NCBI RefSeq assembly: GCF_027853965.1
Contig: NZ_JAQGLB010000006.1
Span: 62,001 to 126,000, forward strand
Source of the DNA: Saccharopolyspora indica
GTDB taxonomy: Bacteria; Actinomycetota; Actinomycetes; Mycobacteriales; Pseudonocardiaceae
Length of the DNA: 64,000 nt
Reading direction: 5' to 3'
In this document: positions 24,771-33,312 of the stretch, piece after piece
How the letters are laid out: every line of letters starts with the position of its first letter
How positions within the stretch are numbered: the stretch's first letter is position 1
The notes under the pieces: generated by a model
The model's database searches: none
The model's input: the letters and a program-made list of their open reading frames with translations, nothing else
What the model was told of the DNA's origin: nothing
Translations under genes and position numbers: made by a program

Positions 24771-27182
24771 TCAGCCCAGCACGCTGTGCCGCTGAACGGT
24801 GTCGGGCACCACCTCGACCGGCTCGCTCGGCGCGGCGTGCCGCCCGCCCGAGACCGGTTCCCACAACGTGGAGACCGTCAGCGACAGCTCCCCGTCGACC
24901 ACGTCCACCGACACCTGGTCCCCCGCCGACACCGAGGCGCCCAGCACCATCGACGCCAGCCGGTTGTCCAGCTCGCGCGCGATCACCCGCCGCAGCGGCC
25001 GCGCCCCGAACTCCGGCTGGTACCCGCGCTCGACCAGCCAGTCCAGCCCGGCGTCGGAGACCACCAGCCGCACTCCCTTGGCCGAGAGCTGCTCGGCGGT
25101 GCGCTCCAGCAGCAGCGAGGCGATGCGCCGCAGCTGCACGCCGCCCAGCGCCCGGAACACCACCACGTCGTCGATGCGGTTGATGAACTCCGGGCGGAAG
25201 AAGGTCCGCAGCTCCTCCAGCACCACCAGCGCCGTCTCCGAGGCATCCGCGCCGGCGTCGATGATGCGGTCCGCGCCGATGTTGGAGGTCATGATCACCA
25301 CGACGTTGCGGAAGTCCACCAGGCGGCCCTGCGAGTCGGTCAGCCGGCCCGCGTCGAGCACCTGCAGCAGCGTGTTGAACACATCGGGGTGGGCCTTCTC
25401 CACCTCGTCGAGCAGCACCACCGAGTAGGGCTGCCGCCGCACCCGGTCGGTCAGCTGCCCGGCCTCGCCGTAGCCGACGTATCCCGGTGGTGCGCCCACC
25501 AGCCGCGAGACCGTGTGCTTCTCCTGGAACTCCCCCATGTCCAGCCGCAGCAGCCGCTGCACGTCGCCGAACAGCGCGTGCGCCAGCGCCCGCGCCAGCT
25601 CCGTCTTGCCCACGCCGGTGGGTCCCAGGAACAGGAAGCTGCCGATCGGGCGGTCCGGGTCGGCCAGCCCGGCCCGCGCCCGGCGCACCGCCTCGGCCAC
25701 CGAGGCCACCGCCGCGTCCTGGCCCACCACGCGCGAGCGCAGCTGCTCTTCCAGGCCCAGCAGCCGTTCCACGTCGGCGGCGCTGACGTCGGCCACCGGG
25801 ATGCCGGTGCGCGAGGCCACCACGTCGGCCACGTCGTCGGCGACCACCGTCGGCTCGAACACCGCCGATTCCCGCACCTCGCCACCGCGCCGCAACCGCA
25901 CCCGCGAGCACGCCTGGTCCAGCAGGTCCACCGCCTTGTCCGGCAGGAACCGGTCGGCGATGTAGCGCTGCGAAAGCTCCGCGGCCGCCGACAGCGCCGA
26001 GGCGTCGATGCGCACCCGGTGGTGCCGCTGGTAGCGCTCCCGCAGCCCTTCCAGCACCACGATGGTGTCGGCGACCGAGGGCTCGTCGACCATGATCGGC
26101 GCGAACCGGCGCTCCAGCGCCGGGTCCTTCTCCACGTGCTTGCGGTACTCCTCGACGGTGGTGGCCCCGATCAGCCGCAGCTCACCGCGCGCCAGCGCGG
26201 GTTTGAGCATGGTGCCGGCATCCATCGAGCCCTCGCCGGCACCGGCGCCGACGATGCTGTGCACCTCGTCGATGAACACCAGCACGCTGTCGCGGTTGGC
26301 GCGGATCTCGGCCATCACGTCGCGGAAGCGCTGCTCGAACTCGCCGCGGTACTTCGCCCCGGCCACCATCCCCGCCAGGTCCAGCGAGATCACCCGCACG
26401 TCGGCCAGCGACCACGGCACCGCTCCGTCGACGATGCGCCGGGCCAGGCCCTCCACGATCGCCGTCTTGCCCACTCCCGGATCACCCACGAACACCGGGT
26501 TGTTCTTCGACCGGCGGCCCAGCACCTCGATCGCCTGCTCGATCTCGGTGTCGCGGCCCACCACCGGATCCAGCCGGCCGGCCCGGGCCAGCTCGGTGAG
26601 GTCCAACCCGAACTCGTCCAGCCGCGGCGTCACGCTCAGCACCGACCCAGCCCCACCCCGATCACCCAACTCGATCGCCCGCGCCAACGCCCGGCCCGCC
26701 ACCGAATCCGCGTCCGCGGCCAGTCCCAGCACCACGTGCCGCGCCCCGACCACGTCGGCACCCTCGCCCAGCGCCTGCTGGTACGCGCCCAGCAGCGCGC
26801 GCCGCGCCGCCGGGGACAGCACCGGCCGGCCCGCGCCCGACAACTCCTGCCCGCCCACCGCCGAGCGCACCGCGGCGGCCAGGTCCTCCACCCGGACTCC
26901 AGAGGACACCAGCAGCTGCGCGGTCGCCGGGACCTGAGTCACCGCCCACAGCAGGTGCGCGCTGTCCAGCTCGCGGCTGCCCCAGTCCACAGTGGCCCGG
27001 ACCGCCTTCGACACCACTTCGTGCGCCTGCTCGTCGAGCAACGAGCCCAACGTGAACGAGCCCTCCGCGGCCGTCGCCCCGGCCGAACCGGCGAACACCT
27101 CGCTGAACAGCGAATCGAAGGCGGCAGAGGAATCTCCGACACTGCCGCGAACCACAGGGGCCACCTCCACACCCACACGCAC
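24771..27182 (-). CDS. Hsp100/Clp ATPase lacking M domain and ClpP loop
   Basis: About 803 residues with two AAA+ modules. Clp_N-like repeats lie at about 41-170, Walker A GDPGVGKT at 233-240 and LVFIDE after 300, then GPTGVGKT at 520-527 and VVLLDEVEK. Only about 15 residues separate the first module from the DDVADVV linker, so the coiled-coil M domain of ClpB/ClpC is absent. The second module lacks a clear hydrophobic-Gly-hydrophobic loop between TSNIGADR and FRPEFINR, so docking to ClpP is doubtful. GTG 27182 is used. GTG 27155, with GGAGG before it, is an alternative start. Confidence 0.85.
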   Translation of the reverse strand: MRVGVEVAPVVRGSVGDSSAAFDSLFSEVFAGSAGATAAEGSFTLGSLLDEQAHEVVSKAVRATVDWGSRELDSAHLLWAVTQVPATAQLLVSSGVRVEDLAAAVRSAVGGQELSGAGRPVLSPAARRALLGAYQQALGEGADVVGARHVVLGLAADADSVAGRALARAIELGDRGGAGSVLSVTPRLDEFGLDLTELARAGRLDPVVGRDTEIEQAIEVLGRRSKNNPVFVGDPGVGKTAIVEGLARRIVDGAVPWSLADVRVISLDLAGMVAGAKYRGEFEQRFRDVMAEIRANRDSVLVFIDEVHSIVGAGAGEGSMDAGTMLKPALARGELRLIGATTVEEYRKHVEKDPALERRFAPIMVDEPSVADTIVVLEGLRERYQRHHRVRIDASALSAAAELSQRYIADRFLPDKAVDLLDQACSRVRLRRGGEVRESAVFEPTVVADDVADVVASRTGIPVADVSAADVERLLGLEEQLRSRVVGQDAAVASVAEAVRRARAGLADPDRPIGSFLFLGPTGVGKTELARALAHALFGDVQRLLRLDMGEFQEKHTVSRLVGAPPGYVGYGEAGQLTDRVRRQPYSVVLLDEVEKAHPDVFNTLLQVLDAGRLTDSQGRLVDFRNVVVIMTSNIGADRIIDAGADASETALVVLEELRTFFRPEFINRIDDVVVFRALGGVQLRRIASLLLERTAEQLSAKGVRLVVSDAGLDWLVERGYQPEFGARPLRRVIARELDNRLASMVLGASVSAGDQVSVDVVDGELSLTVSTLWEPVSGGRHAAPSEPVEVVPDTVQRHSVLG

Positions 27183-27328
27183 CAGCCCCGCCCGCGCACC
27201 CCCGGCACCGGAGGGCGGCGGACCAGCACAACCCGATCACCGCAGCCGCGATGCAAGCACCAACATACTGAGCAGCCCGGCCGCGCCGAGCACGACCACC
27301 CCGCTGCGCCGCGCCGGCGGCGCGGGAC

Positions 27329-27733
27329 TCAGCTCGCCCGCTTCTGCGCCTGCTCGATGGCCTCGGCCAACCGGGTCAGTTCCTTGCCGATGTGCGAGAG
27401 CCGCTCGGCCATCACGCTCGCGTGCCCCGACAGCGGGCCGACGTGCCCGGCCGCCCGCAACCACTCGGTCACCCCGCCCACCCCGGCGGACATGCCTTCC
27501 ACGGTCAGCGAGAACCCGCGCATGACCTTCTCGATCTCCGGCACGTTGTGCGGTACCGAGGGGTCCCGCAGCCGCTCGCCCAGCGCCACCGTCGCCTCGC
27601 CCACCTGCCAGGCGACCTCGGCCGAGTAACCCTGCTCGCCGGATTCCTCACCCCGTCTCGTCCCTGAGCGCCGAGGTGGTGTGTGCCTGCCCGCCTGCGA
27701 CGGCGTGCTCTCGGAATGTCCAGCGGAAGTCAT
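27329..27733 (-). CDS. Conserved hypothetical helical protein
   Basis: A 134-residue acidic-basic mixed protein. The N-terminal ~40 residues are Ser/Arg/Gly-rich and probably disordered. The rest is amphipathic helix (VGEATVALGERLRD, IEKVMRGFSLTVEGMSAG, SVMAERLSHIGKELTRLAEAIEQAQKRA) reminiscent of small WXG100-like helical hairpin proteins, but no WxG motif is present. ATG 27733 is the natural start. It lies upstream of and on the same strand as the Hsp100 gene. Function unknown. Confidence 0.6.
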   Translation of the reverse strand: MTSAGHSESTPSQAGRHTPPRRSGTRRGEESGEQGYSAEVAWQVGEATVALGERLRDPSVPHNVPEIEKVMRGFSLTVEGMSAGVGGVTEWLRAAGHVGPLSGHASVMAERLSHIGKELTRLAEAIEQAQKRAS

Positions 27734-28073
27734 AGCGACCCAATCAACCCGAAACCGATGCCCAACTCCACCCCGACGCGCCCGAAGCCCCCCGACCGGT
27801 GGCCGCTGACCACCCGATCCCCAGGGCCTCCGCGACGCAGGAGCAGGTGCAGCTGAGGTTATCGCGTCGGGGCCCGGGTTGGTGCGACCTGATCCGCAGG
27901 ATTTGTTTCGACCCGCACTGAAACGTGAGAAACAATCAAATTCAGTTCTTCTCCGCAGCGCACCCACCGTGCGCCCACCAGCGCAAGATCGTTCCCGACC
28001 CCCACCGGAGCCCTTCGGCGACAACCGGCCCGGAAGGGCTCGCCCGCCCGCGTCCTCCGGCGAGTCGGACCGC
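27734..28073. other. 340-base intergenic region without recognisable gene
   Basis: No convincing coding frame on either strand. It contains TTGTTTC (27903-27909) and GAAACAA (27929-27935) as an inverted pair, and a minus-strand TTTCAGTGCGGGTCGAAA that partially resembles the repeated element found at 49590 and 59446. It probably holds the promoter of the helical-protein/Hsp100 genes and the end of the PRTase transcript. Confidence 0.5.
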
Positions 28074-28736
28074 TCAGCCGGACTCGGCGAGGATGTCGTG
28101 GATCTCCTGGTCGGTGGTGGCCCGGAAGTCGCGGTACCACTGCCCCACCGCGGCGAAGCCGACCGGTTGCAGGACGCAGAGCACCTCGTCGGCCTCCTGG
28201 CGCAGCGCGGCCACCGCGTCCGGCGAGCCCACCGGTACCGCGAGCACGATGCTGCGCGGTGCGGACTCGCGCAGCATCCGCACCGCGGCCCTGGCGGTGG
28301 CGCCGGTGGCCAGGCCGTCGTCGACGAGCACCACGTCGCGGCCGGCCAGCGGCACCGGCTCGCCGCGCTGGAACAGCCGCTCCCGGCGACGGGCTTCGGC
28401 GCGTTCGCGCTCGCAGGCGGCGTGCAGGGTGCGCTCGTCGAGGTGGAACGAGCGCACCAGGTGCGGGTCGTAGCTGGCCGGGCCCTCGGCGGTGACCGCC
28501 CCGACGGCCAGTTCCGGCTGGCTCGGTGCGCCGATCTTGCGCGCCACGCACACCCGCAGCGGTGCCTTGAGCGCGCGTGCGACCTCGGCGGCCACCGGCA
28601 CTCCCCCGCGGGCCAGGCCGAGCACGACGGGGTCGGTCAGCTCCAGTCCGCTCATCCGGCGGGCCAGCACCCGGCCGGCGTGCCTGCGGTCGGCGTAGCC
28701 GGCGGTGGTCCGGTCCGGGAAAGCCATGCGAGGCAT
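28074..28736 (-). CDS. Type I phosphoribosyltransferase-domain protein
   Basis: A 220-residue PRTase-fold protein. The PRPP-binding loop VVLVDDGLATGATA is intact, ALARGGVPVA and VARKIGAP supply the first half of the site, and the C-terminus carries LAVPVGSPDAV. This standalone family (COG1926-like) is widespread in actinobacteria near stress genes. Its base or acceptor is unknown. ATG 28736 follows GGGAGG. It is divergent from the SRPBCC-ArsR operon. Confidence 0.82.
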   Translation of the reverse strand: MPRMAFPDRTTAGYADRRHAGRVLARRMSGLELTDPVVLGLARGGVPVAAEVARALKAPLRVCVARKIGAPSQPELAVGAVTAEGPASYDPHLVRSFHLDERTLHAACERERAEARRRERLFQRGEPVPLAGRDVVLVDDGLATGATARAAVRMLRESAPRSIVLAVPVGSPDAVAALRQEADEVLCVLQPVGFAAVGQWYRDFRATTDQEIHDILAESG

Positions 28737-28842
28737 CACCGCCTCCCGTCCGCCGCGCCCGGTGCGCGGCAGCGTTCCGGGCGAATCCGCTCCTCTCGAT
28801 GATGCGCGCCCGGGGCCGCCGGGCGAAACCCCGCGCGGCGTT

Positions 28843-28889
28843 GTAGCAACCACTTGATTGCTATATAGTCGCAACTGACTGGTTGCTAC
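28843..28889. promoter_or_regulatory. Promoter/operator of the SRPBCC-ArsR-DUF899 operon
   Basis: GTAGCAACCA (28843-28852) and TGGTTGCTAC (28880-28889) form a perfect 10-bp inverted repeat. Within it TTGC (28858-28861) and GCAA (28871-28874) flank an AT-rich TATATAG that could be the -10. Nested repeats over a promoter suit binding of the ArsR protein encoded in the operon. Confidence 0.65.
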
Positions 28890-28905
28890 TTAGTGGAGTT
28901 CCGCC

Positions 28906-29337
28906 ATGGGTTTCCCCGACCGCATCGAACGCACCGTGCAGCTCGACCGGGCGCCGCAGGAGGTGTGGGCCGCGCTCACCACCGCCGAGGGGCTCAGCTC
29001 CTGGTTCGGCGACGAAGCCGAGATCCAGCTGCACCCCGGCGGTGCCGGACGGCTGATCTGGCACGGCGAACCGGCCACCCACCTGCGCGTGGAGCGGGTC
29101 GAGGAGCCGTCGGTGTTCGGGTTCACCTGGCAGATCTCCGAGCTGCCCGGCCAGGACCCGCGCCGCACCTACGTCGAGTTCACCCTCGAACCGGCGGGCT
29201 CGGGAACCCGGCTGACGGTGGTCGAGACCGGTTTCGCGCAGCTGCCCGACGAGCACTACCGCGAGGTCTACGACAGCCACACCGAGGGCTGGGCGCGCGA
29301 GCTCGGCGAGCTGGCCGAGCACCTCGATGCGGCCTGA
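28906..29337 (+). CDS. SRPBCC/AHSA1-family protein
   Basis: A 143-residue START-like fold. VQLDRAPQEVWAALTTAEGLSSWFG is the family signature, with TRLTVVETGF and the C-terminal GWARELGELAEHL. These proteins have a hydrophobic cavity for ligands and often accompany an ArsR regulator. GTGGAG lies seven bases before ATG 28906. The stop overlaps the next gene by 11 bases. First gene of a three-gene operon with its operator just upstream. Confidence 0.88.
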   Translation: MGFPDRIERTVQLDRAPQEVWAALTTAEGLSSWFGDEAEIQLHPGGAGRLIWHGEPATHLRVERVEEPSVFGFTWQISELPGQDPRRTYVEFTLEPAGSGTRLTVVETGFAQLPDEHYREVYDSHTEGWARELGELAEHLDAA

Positions 29338-29680
29338 CGCCGAGGCGATCGCCGAACAGGTCTTCACCGCCCTGGCCGACCCCAGCAGGCGCACCATCCT
29401 CGCCGAGCTGGCCTCGGCGGGACCGGCCACCGCCACGGACCTGGCGGCCCGGCTGCCCATCACCCGGCAGGCGATCGCCAAGCACCTCGCCCTGCTCGCC
29501 CAGGCCGGGCTGGTCGCCTCCGAGCACGGGGAGCGGCGCCGCGTCCGCTACCGGCTGCGATCCGGCCCGATGCAGGTCGCGCAGCAGTTCCTGGCCGCGC
29601 TCGCCCGCGACTGGGACAGCTCGCTCAACGCGTTGAAGCACCACCTGGAACGCAACGAAGGAGACGACGATGAACGCTGA
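29327..29680 (+). CDS. ArsR-family transcriptional regulator
   Basis: A 117-residue winged helix. FTALADPSRRTILAEL, then TATDLAARLPITRQAIAKHLALLAQAGLV is the HTH and SEHGERRRVRYRL the wing. No metal-binding CxC-type motif is present, so it is the non-metal ArsR class that pairs with SRPBCC proteins. Overlaps both neighbours by 11 bases, showing a coupled operon. Likely autorepressor acting on the nested repeats at 28843-28889. Confidence 0.9.
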   Translation: MRPDAEAIAEQVFTALADPSRRTILAELASAGPATATDLAARLPITRQAIAKHLALLAQAGLVASEHGERRRVRYRLRSGPMQVAQQFLAALARDWDSSLNALKHHLERNEGDDDER

Positions 29681-30398
29681 TCCCACCACCGGACCCGGGA
29701 TGCCCGCCGTGGTCGACCGCGCGACCTGGCTGGCCGAGGTGGAGGCGCTGCGGGTCCAGGAGAAGGCCCACACCCGCCGCGGAGACGCGATCGCCGCGGC
29801 CCGCAGGCGGCTGCCCATGGTCGAGGTGGACGCGGCCACCCCGCTGACCGGCCCGGACGGGCCCACCACGCTGCTGGCCGCCTTCGAGGGCCGCACGCAG
29901 CTGATCGCCTACTTCCACATGTGGCACGACGGGCACAGCGCCGCCGAGCAGTGCGAGGGCTGCACCTACTTCAACGGCCAGGTCCGGGAGCTGTCCCACT
30001 TCCACGCCCACGACGTCACCTACGCGACGCTGTGCCAGGGCCCCTACGACGAGAGCGTCGCCTACCGCGACTTCATGGGCTGGGAGGTGCCCTGGTACTC
30101 GGCGCAGGAGTCCATGGACGTCCTGCGCGCCGGGCGCACCGCGTCGTTCCTGCTGGTGTGCTACCTGCGCCGCGGTGAGCGGGTGTTCGAGACCTACTGG
30201 ACCACCGGCCGGGGCGTGGAGATCATGGCGCCCTCCTACGGGCTGCTGGACATCACCGCCTACGGCAGGCAGGAGGACTGGGAGGACTCACCGGCGGGCT
30301 GGCCGGCCGGCGGTGGGCGCATGCGCACCGACGGCCGCCCCACCGCCCAGTGGTCCCGGCTGCGCGCGGGCCGCAGCGACGACCTCACCGGCGGCTGA
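29670..30398 (+). CDS. DUF899 thioredoxin-like protein
   Basis: A 242-residue protein of the DUF899 family. LIAYFHMWHDG and QCEGCTYFNGQV give the CxxC-like pair within a thioredoxin-like fold, followed by FMGWEVPWYS and ETYWTTGRG. Family members are thought to be thiol oxidoreductases. The usual substrate is unknown. AAGGAG precedes ATG. Its co-transcription with SRPBCC and ArsR genes is a common actinobacterial arrangement and suggests a shared inducer. Confidence 0.87.
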   Translation: MNADPTTGPGMPAVVDRATWLAEVEALRVQEKAHTRRGDAIAAARRRLPMVEVDAATPLTGPDGPTTLLAAFEGRTQLIAYFHMWHDGHSAAEQCEGCTYFNGQVRELSHFHAHDVTYATLCQGPYDESVAYRDFMGWEVPWYSAQESMDVLRAGRTASFLLVCYLRRGERVFETYWTTGRGVEIMAPSYGLLDITAYGRQEDWEDSPAGWPAGGGRMRTDGRPTAQWSRLRAGRSDDLTGG

Positions 30399-32150
30399 TC
30401 AGCTCCGGAACCCGGAGATCCGCAGCGCGCGCAGCCGGTTGAGGGCCGCGGCCAGGTCCAGGGGCCGCGGGACCGCGAAGTCCCCGACGTGGCGGTCGTC
30501 GACGGCGGCGATGCCGCGCTCGGCGACGTCGGCGGCGAAGGCCGCCAGCACCTCGGCCACCGTCCGGCTGCCGTCGAGGACGCCGCGGCGGGCGCAGCTG
30601 ACCAGCGCCAGGCCGATGCCGGTGACCTGCGCGGGGTCGACCAGCTGCTCCACCCCGCGCAGCTCCACAGTGGACTCCCCCAGGGTGAGCGCGTCCACGC
30701 CGCGGGCGCGGACCTTGGGCCGGTCGGTGGGGATGGAGCGCGGATCGACCACGCGGTGGCGCACCGGCGGGAAGGTCTCGGCCTCGCGGTGGCGGCCGGT
30801 GGGCTGGGCGGCCAGCTGCCGGGCGCGGGCGGTGACGTCGTGGGCGTGGTAGTCCTCGAGCATCACCACCTGGTCGGCGACGTCCACGTAGTCCCCGGAG
30901 CCGCCCATCACCAGCACCGTGGACACCGCGTGCGCGGCGCGCAGCGGGCGGATGAGGTCCACGAACGGGGTCAGCGGTTCGGCGGACTTGGCCACCAGCG
31001 CCTGCATCCGGGCATCCCGGATCATCAGGTTGGTGGCCGCGGTGTCCTCGTCGACCAGCAGCGCCGTGGCACCGGCTTCCACCGCTTCCACGATCGCCGC
31101 GGCCTGCGAGGTCGAACCGGAGGCGTTGTCGGTGGAGAAGTCGGTGGTGTCGGCGCCGGTGGGCAGGTGGCTGACGAACGGGCTGACGTCCACGCGGTGC
31201 ACCCGCCTGCCGTCCTCGGCGCGGATCTTGACGGTCTCGGCGCGGCAGGCCACCAGTTCCCGGCCGTCGCCGGGCACGTGGTCGTAGACGCCGAACTCCA
31301 GCGCGCGCAGCAGCGTGGACTTGCCGTGGAAGCCGCCGCCGACGATCAGCGTGATCCCCTCGGGCACGCCCATCCCGCTCACCCGGCCGCGGTTGGGCAG
31401 CTCGACGCTCACCCGCATCGACTCCGGGGAGCGGAAGGGCACGCCGCCGGGCAACGGGCGTTCGTCGACGCCGCTGCGCCGCGGCAGCACCGAGCCGTCG
31501 GCGACGAAGGCGATGAGCCCGAGGCCGGGCAGCTGGCGGCGCAGCGCGTCGGTGTCCTCCACCGACGCCACGAACTCCCGCACCCGCGGCTGGTCGGCGG
31601 TGGCCCAGCGCAGCGCGGTCTCCACGACCTCCGGCAGCTCGTCGCACAGCGCCCGTTCGGCCTGGCGGCCGTCGATGGTGCGGCCGCGTCCCGGCAGGTC
31701 GATGCCCAGCCGCAGCACCACCTCGCCGCCGTGCAGCTGGCAGGCCGAGCGGTCCAGGACCTGCTGGCCGCCGGCGTCGACGCGCAGCCTGCTGTCGCCG
31801 AGGTGGCGGTGCGCAGCCCGCACGAGGTAGCCGGCCAGGGCCCGGGCCCGCACCGGTGACCGCCGCAGCTGCTCGGGGAAACCGGCCGTCTCGCCGGTGA
31901 CGCGGACCTCGCAGCGGCTGGCGGGGGCGAACGGGTCGGGCTGCACGCGCTGGATCTGCAGGGTGAAGCCCGGGAAGCGCCACTGGCCGCGCAGCGACTT
32001 GTAGCGGCCGTAGCTGGCGCCGTGCATGGCGCGCAGTTGCTGCCGCAGCGCCTGCTCGTCGCCGCGGTCACCGCCGGTGGGTTCGCGATCGTCGGTTCGT
32101 CTCCGGTATCCGTGCCGCCCCGCCGCGCGGCCACCCGCTCGTTGTGCCAT
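30399..32150 (-). CDS. ABC-class predicted ATPase (COG3044-type)
   Basis: A 583-residue protein of the 'ABC class' ATPase family. After a helical N-domain with YKSLRGQWRFPGFTLQIQRVQ, the P-loop is LIVGGGFHGKSTLL near residue 285, and TALLVDEDTAATNLMIRD is the Walker B with DED. No transmembrane partner is nearby, so it is not a transporter component. The role is unknown. The start is not certain because the N-terminal 30 residues are low-complexity. It is convergent with the DUF899 gene with no spacer. Confidence 0.82.
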   Translation of the reverse strand: MAQRAGGRAAGRHGYRRRTDDREPTGGDRGDEQALRQQLRAMHGASYGRYKSLRGQWRFPGFTLQIQRVQPDPFAPASRCEVRVTGETAGFPEQLRRSPVRARALAGYLVRAAHRHLGDSRLRVDAGGQQVLDRSACQLHGGEVVLRLGIDLPGRGRTIDGRQAERALCDELPEVVETALRWATADQPRVREFVASVEDTDALRRQLPGLGLIAFVADGSVLPRRSGVDERPLPGGVPFRSPESMRVSVELPNRGRVSGMGVPEGITLIVGGGFHGKSTLLRALEFGVYDHVPGDGRELVACRAETVKIRAEDGRRVHRVDVSPFVSHLPTGADTTDFSTDNASGSTSQAAAIVEAVEAGATALLVDEDTAATNLMIRDARMQALVAKSAEPLTPFVDLIRPLRAAHAVSTVLVMGGSGDYVDVADQVVMLEDYHAHDVTARARQLAAQPTGRHREAETFPPVRHRVVDPRSIPTDRPKVRARGVDALTLGESTVELRGVEQLVDPAQVTGIGLALVSCARRGVLDGSRTVAEVLAAFAADVAERGIAAVDDRHVGDFAVPRPLDLAAALNRLRALRISGFRS

Positions 32151-32383
32151 GCCCGAGACCTACCCGATGGCGCCGGGATTCTCCAATCGCCGAGATCTGC
32201 GTCACCGGCGCACCACTGTGGACTGGCCGTACCGGGCGAACCCGGCGAATCGGCGCGTCGGTGCCCGGCGGTGCCCGGGGTGCCGGGTTATTCTCCGATC
32301 GCCAGAAGATCCTCATTCCCCGCCGGGCAGCTGCCCCGGCTCCGCTCGGCGACGGATTCCGCGTCGGTGAGGAGGCGAGCTCA

Positions 32384-33244
32384 GTGCGACGTTCGTTCAA
32401 CGACAACCACCGGCGTTCCCGGCCCGGCCGTCCACGTAGGACGGCGGGGCTGCTGGCCGCGCTGGTCGCGGCGGCCACTGTGGTCACCGGTGCCGCCCAT
32501 GCCGAAACCACCACCAGTGCCCGCAGCGCGCCGCTGCTCGACCCGCAGGACCCCAACGGGGCGTGGGCCGGTTACAGCCTTCCGGCCGACCGCAGCGCCC
32601 AGCCGCCGGAGCTGCCCGCCGGTGTGGTGTCCGGAATGGACGTCAGCGGCCACCAGGGCAATGTGGACTGGCCGCGGGCCTGGGCCGACGGGGCGCGTTT
32701 CGCCTACGTCAAGGCCACCGAGGGATCGGGGTTCCGCAACACCAGCTTCGCCCAGCAGTACGACGGATCGCACGCGGTGGGCATGGTCCGCGGCGCCTAC
32801 CACTTCGCGCTGCCCGACCGCTCCAGCGGCGCTCAGCAAGCGCACTTCTTCGTCGACAGCGGTGGCGGCTGGCACCGCGACGGCCGAACCCTGCCGGGGG
32901 CGCTGGACATCGAGTACAACCCCTACGGCGACGGCTGCTACGGGCTGGACCCGGCCGCGATGTCGCGGTGGATCGCCGATTTCTCCAACACCTACCACGC
33001 CCGCACCGGCCGGTTCCCGGCCATCTACACCACCACCGACTGGTGGAACCGCTGCACCGGCGCCAACCCGGACTTCGCGGCGAACAACCCGCTGTGGATC
33101 GCCCGCTACGCGCCGCAGATCGGTGAGCTGCCCGCGGGCTGGGACTACCAGAGCATCTGGCAGCACGGTGATGCGGGGCCGCTGCCGGGCGGGCAGGACA
33201 GCTTCAACGGCAACACCAAGCAGTTGCGGCGCTTCGCCTCCTGA
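32384..33244 (+). CDS. Secreted glycoside hydrolase family 25 lysozyme
   Basis: A 286-residue exported muramidase. The signal peptide (basic N-terminus then AGLLAALVAAATVVTGAAHA) precedes a GH25 barrel. GMDVSGHQGNVDW starts the domain, AYVKATEGSG follows, and ALDIEYNPYGDGCYG contains the DxE catalytic pair. It cleaves the beta-1,4 link between MurNAc and GlcNAc in cell wall. GTG 32384 follows GAGGAGG. No wall-binding repeats are attached. Its neighbour across a terminator is the wall-ligase LCP protein. Confidence 0.9.
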   Translation: MRRSFNDNHRRSRPGRPRRTAGLLAALVAAATVVTGAAHAETTTSARSAPLLDPQDPNGAWAGYSLPADRSAQPPELPAGVVSGMDVSGHQGNVDWPRAWADGARFAYVKATEGSGFRNTSFAQQYDGSHAVGMVRGAYHFALPDRSSGAQQAHFFVDSGGGWHRDGRTLPGALDIEYNPYGDGCYGLDPAAMSRWIADFSNTYHARTGRFPAIYTTTDWWNRCTGANPDFAANNPLWIARYAPQIGELPAGWDYQSIWQHGDAGPLPGGQDSFNGNTKQLRRFAS

Positions 33245-33260
33245 TCGTCCCTCCCAACGG

Positions 33261-33304
33261 CGATGCGGGCCGCTCCCGGGTCTTTCCGGGGGCGGCCCGC
33301 ATCG
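33261..33304. terminator. Bidirectional terminator hairpin
   Basis: CGATGCGGGCCGC (33261-33273) pairs perfectly with GCGGCCCGCATCG (33292-33304), with a further inner CCCGG/CCGGG. It lies between the stops of the convergent GH25 and LCP genes and can serve both. It has no long U-run. Confidence 0.7.
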
Positions 33305-33312
33305 TGTCGGGG

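Noticed and set aside
27237..27328. Short hydrophobic frame downstream of the helical protein gene
   Set aside because: It could encode a one-helix peptide, but no start codon with a ribosome site is present.
24762..27629. A 955-codon open frame antisense to the Hsp100 gene
   Set aside because: It is the stop-poor shadow of GC-rich coding sequence. Its translation is repetitive in His, Arg and Gly and shows no family, while the opposite strand encodes a full Clp ATPase.
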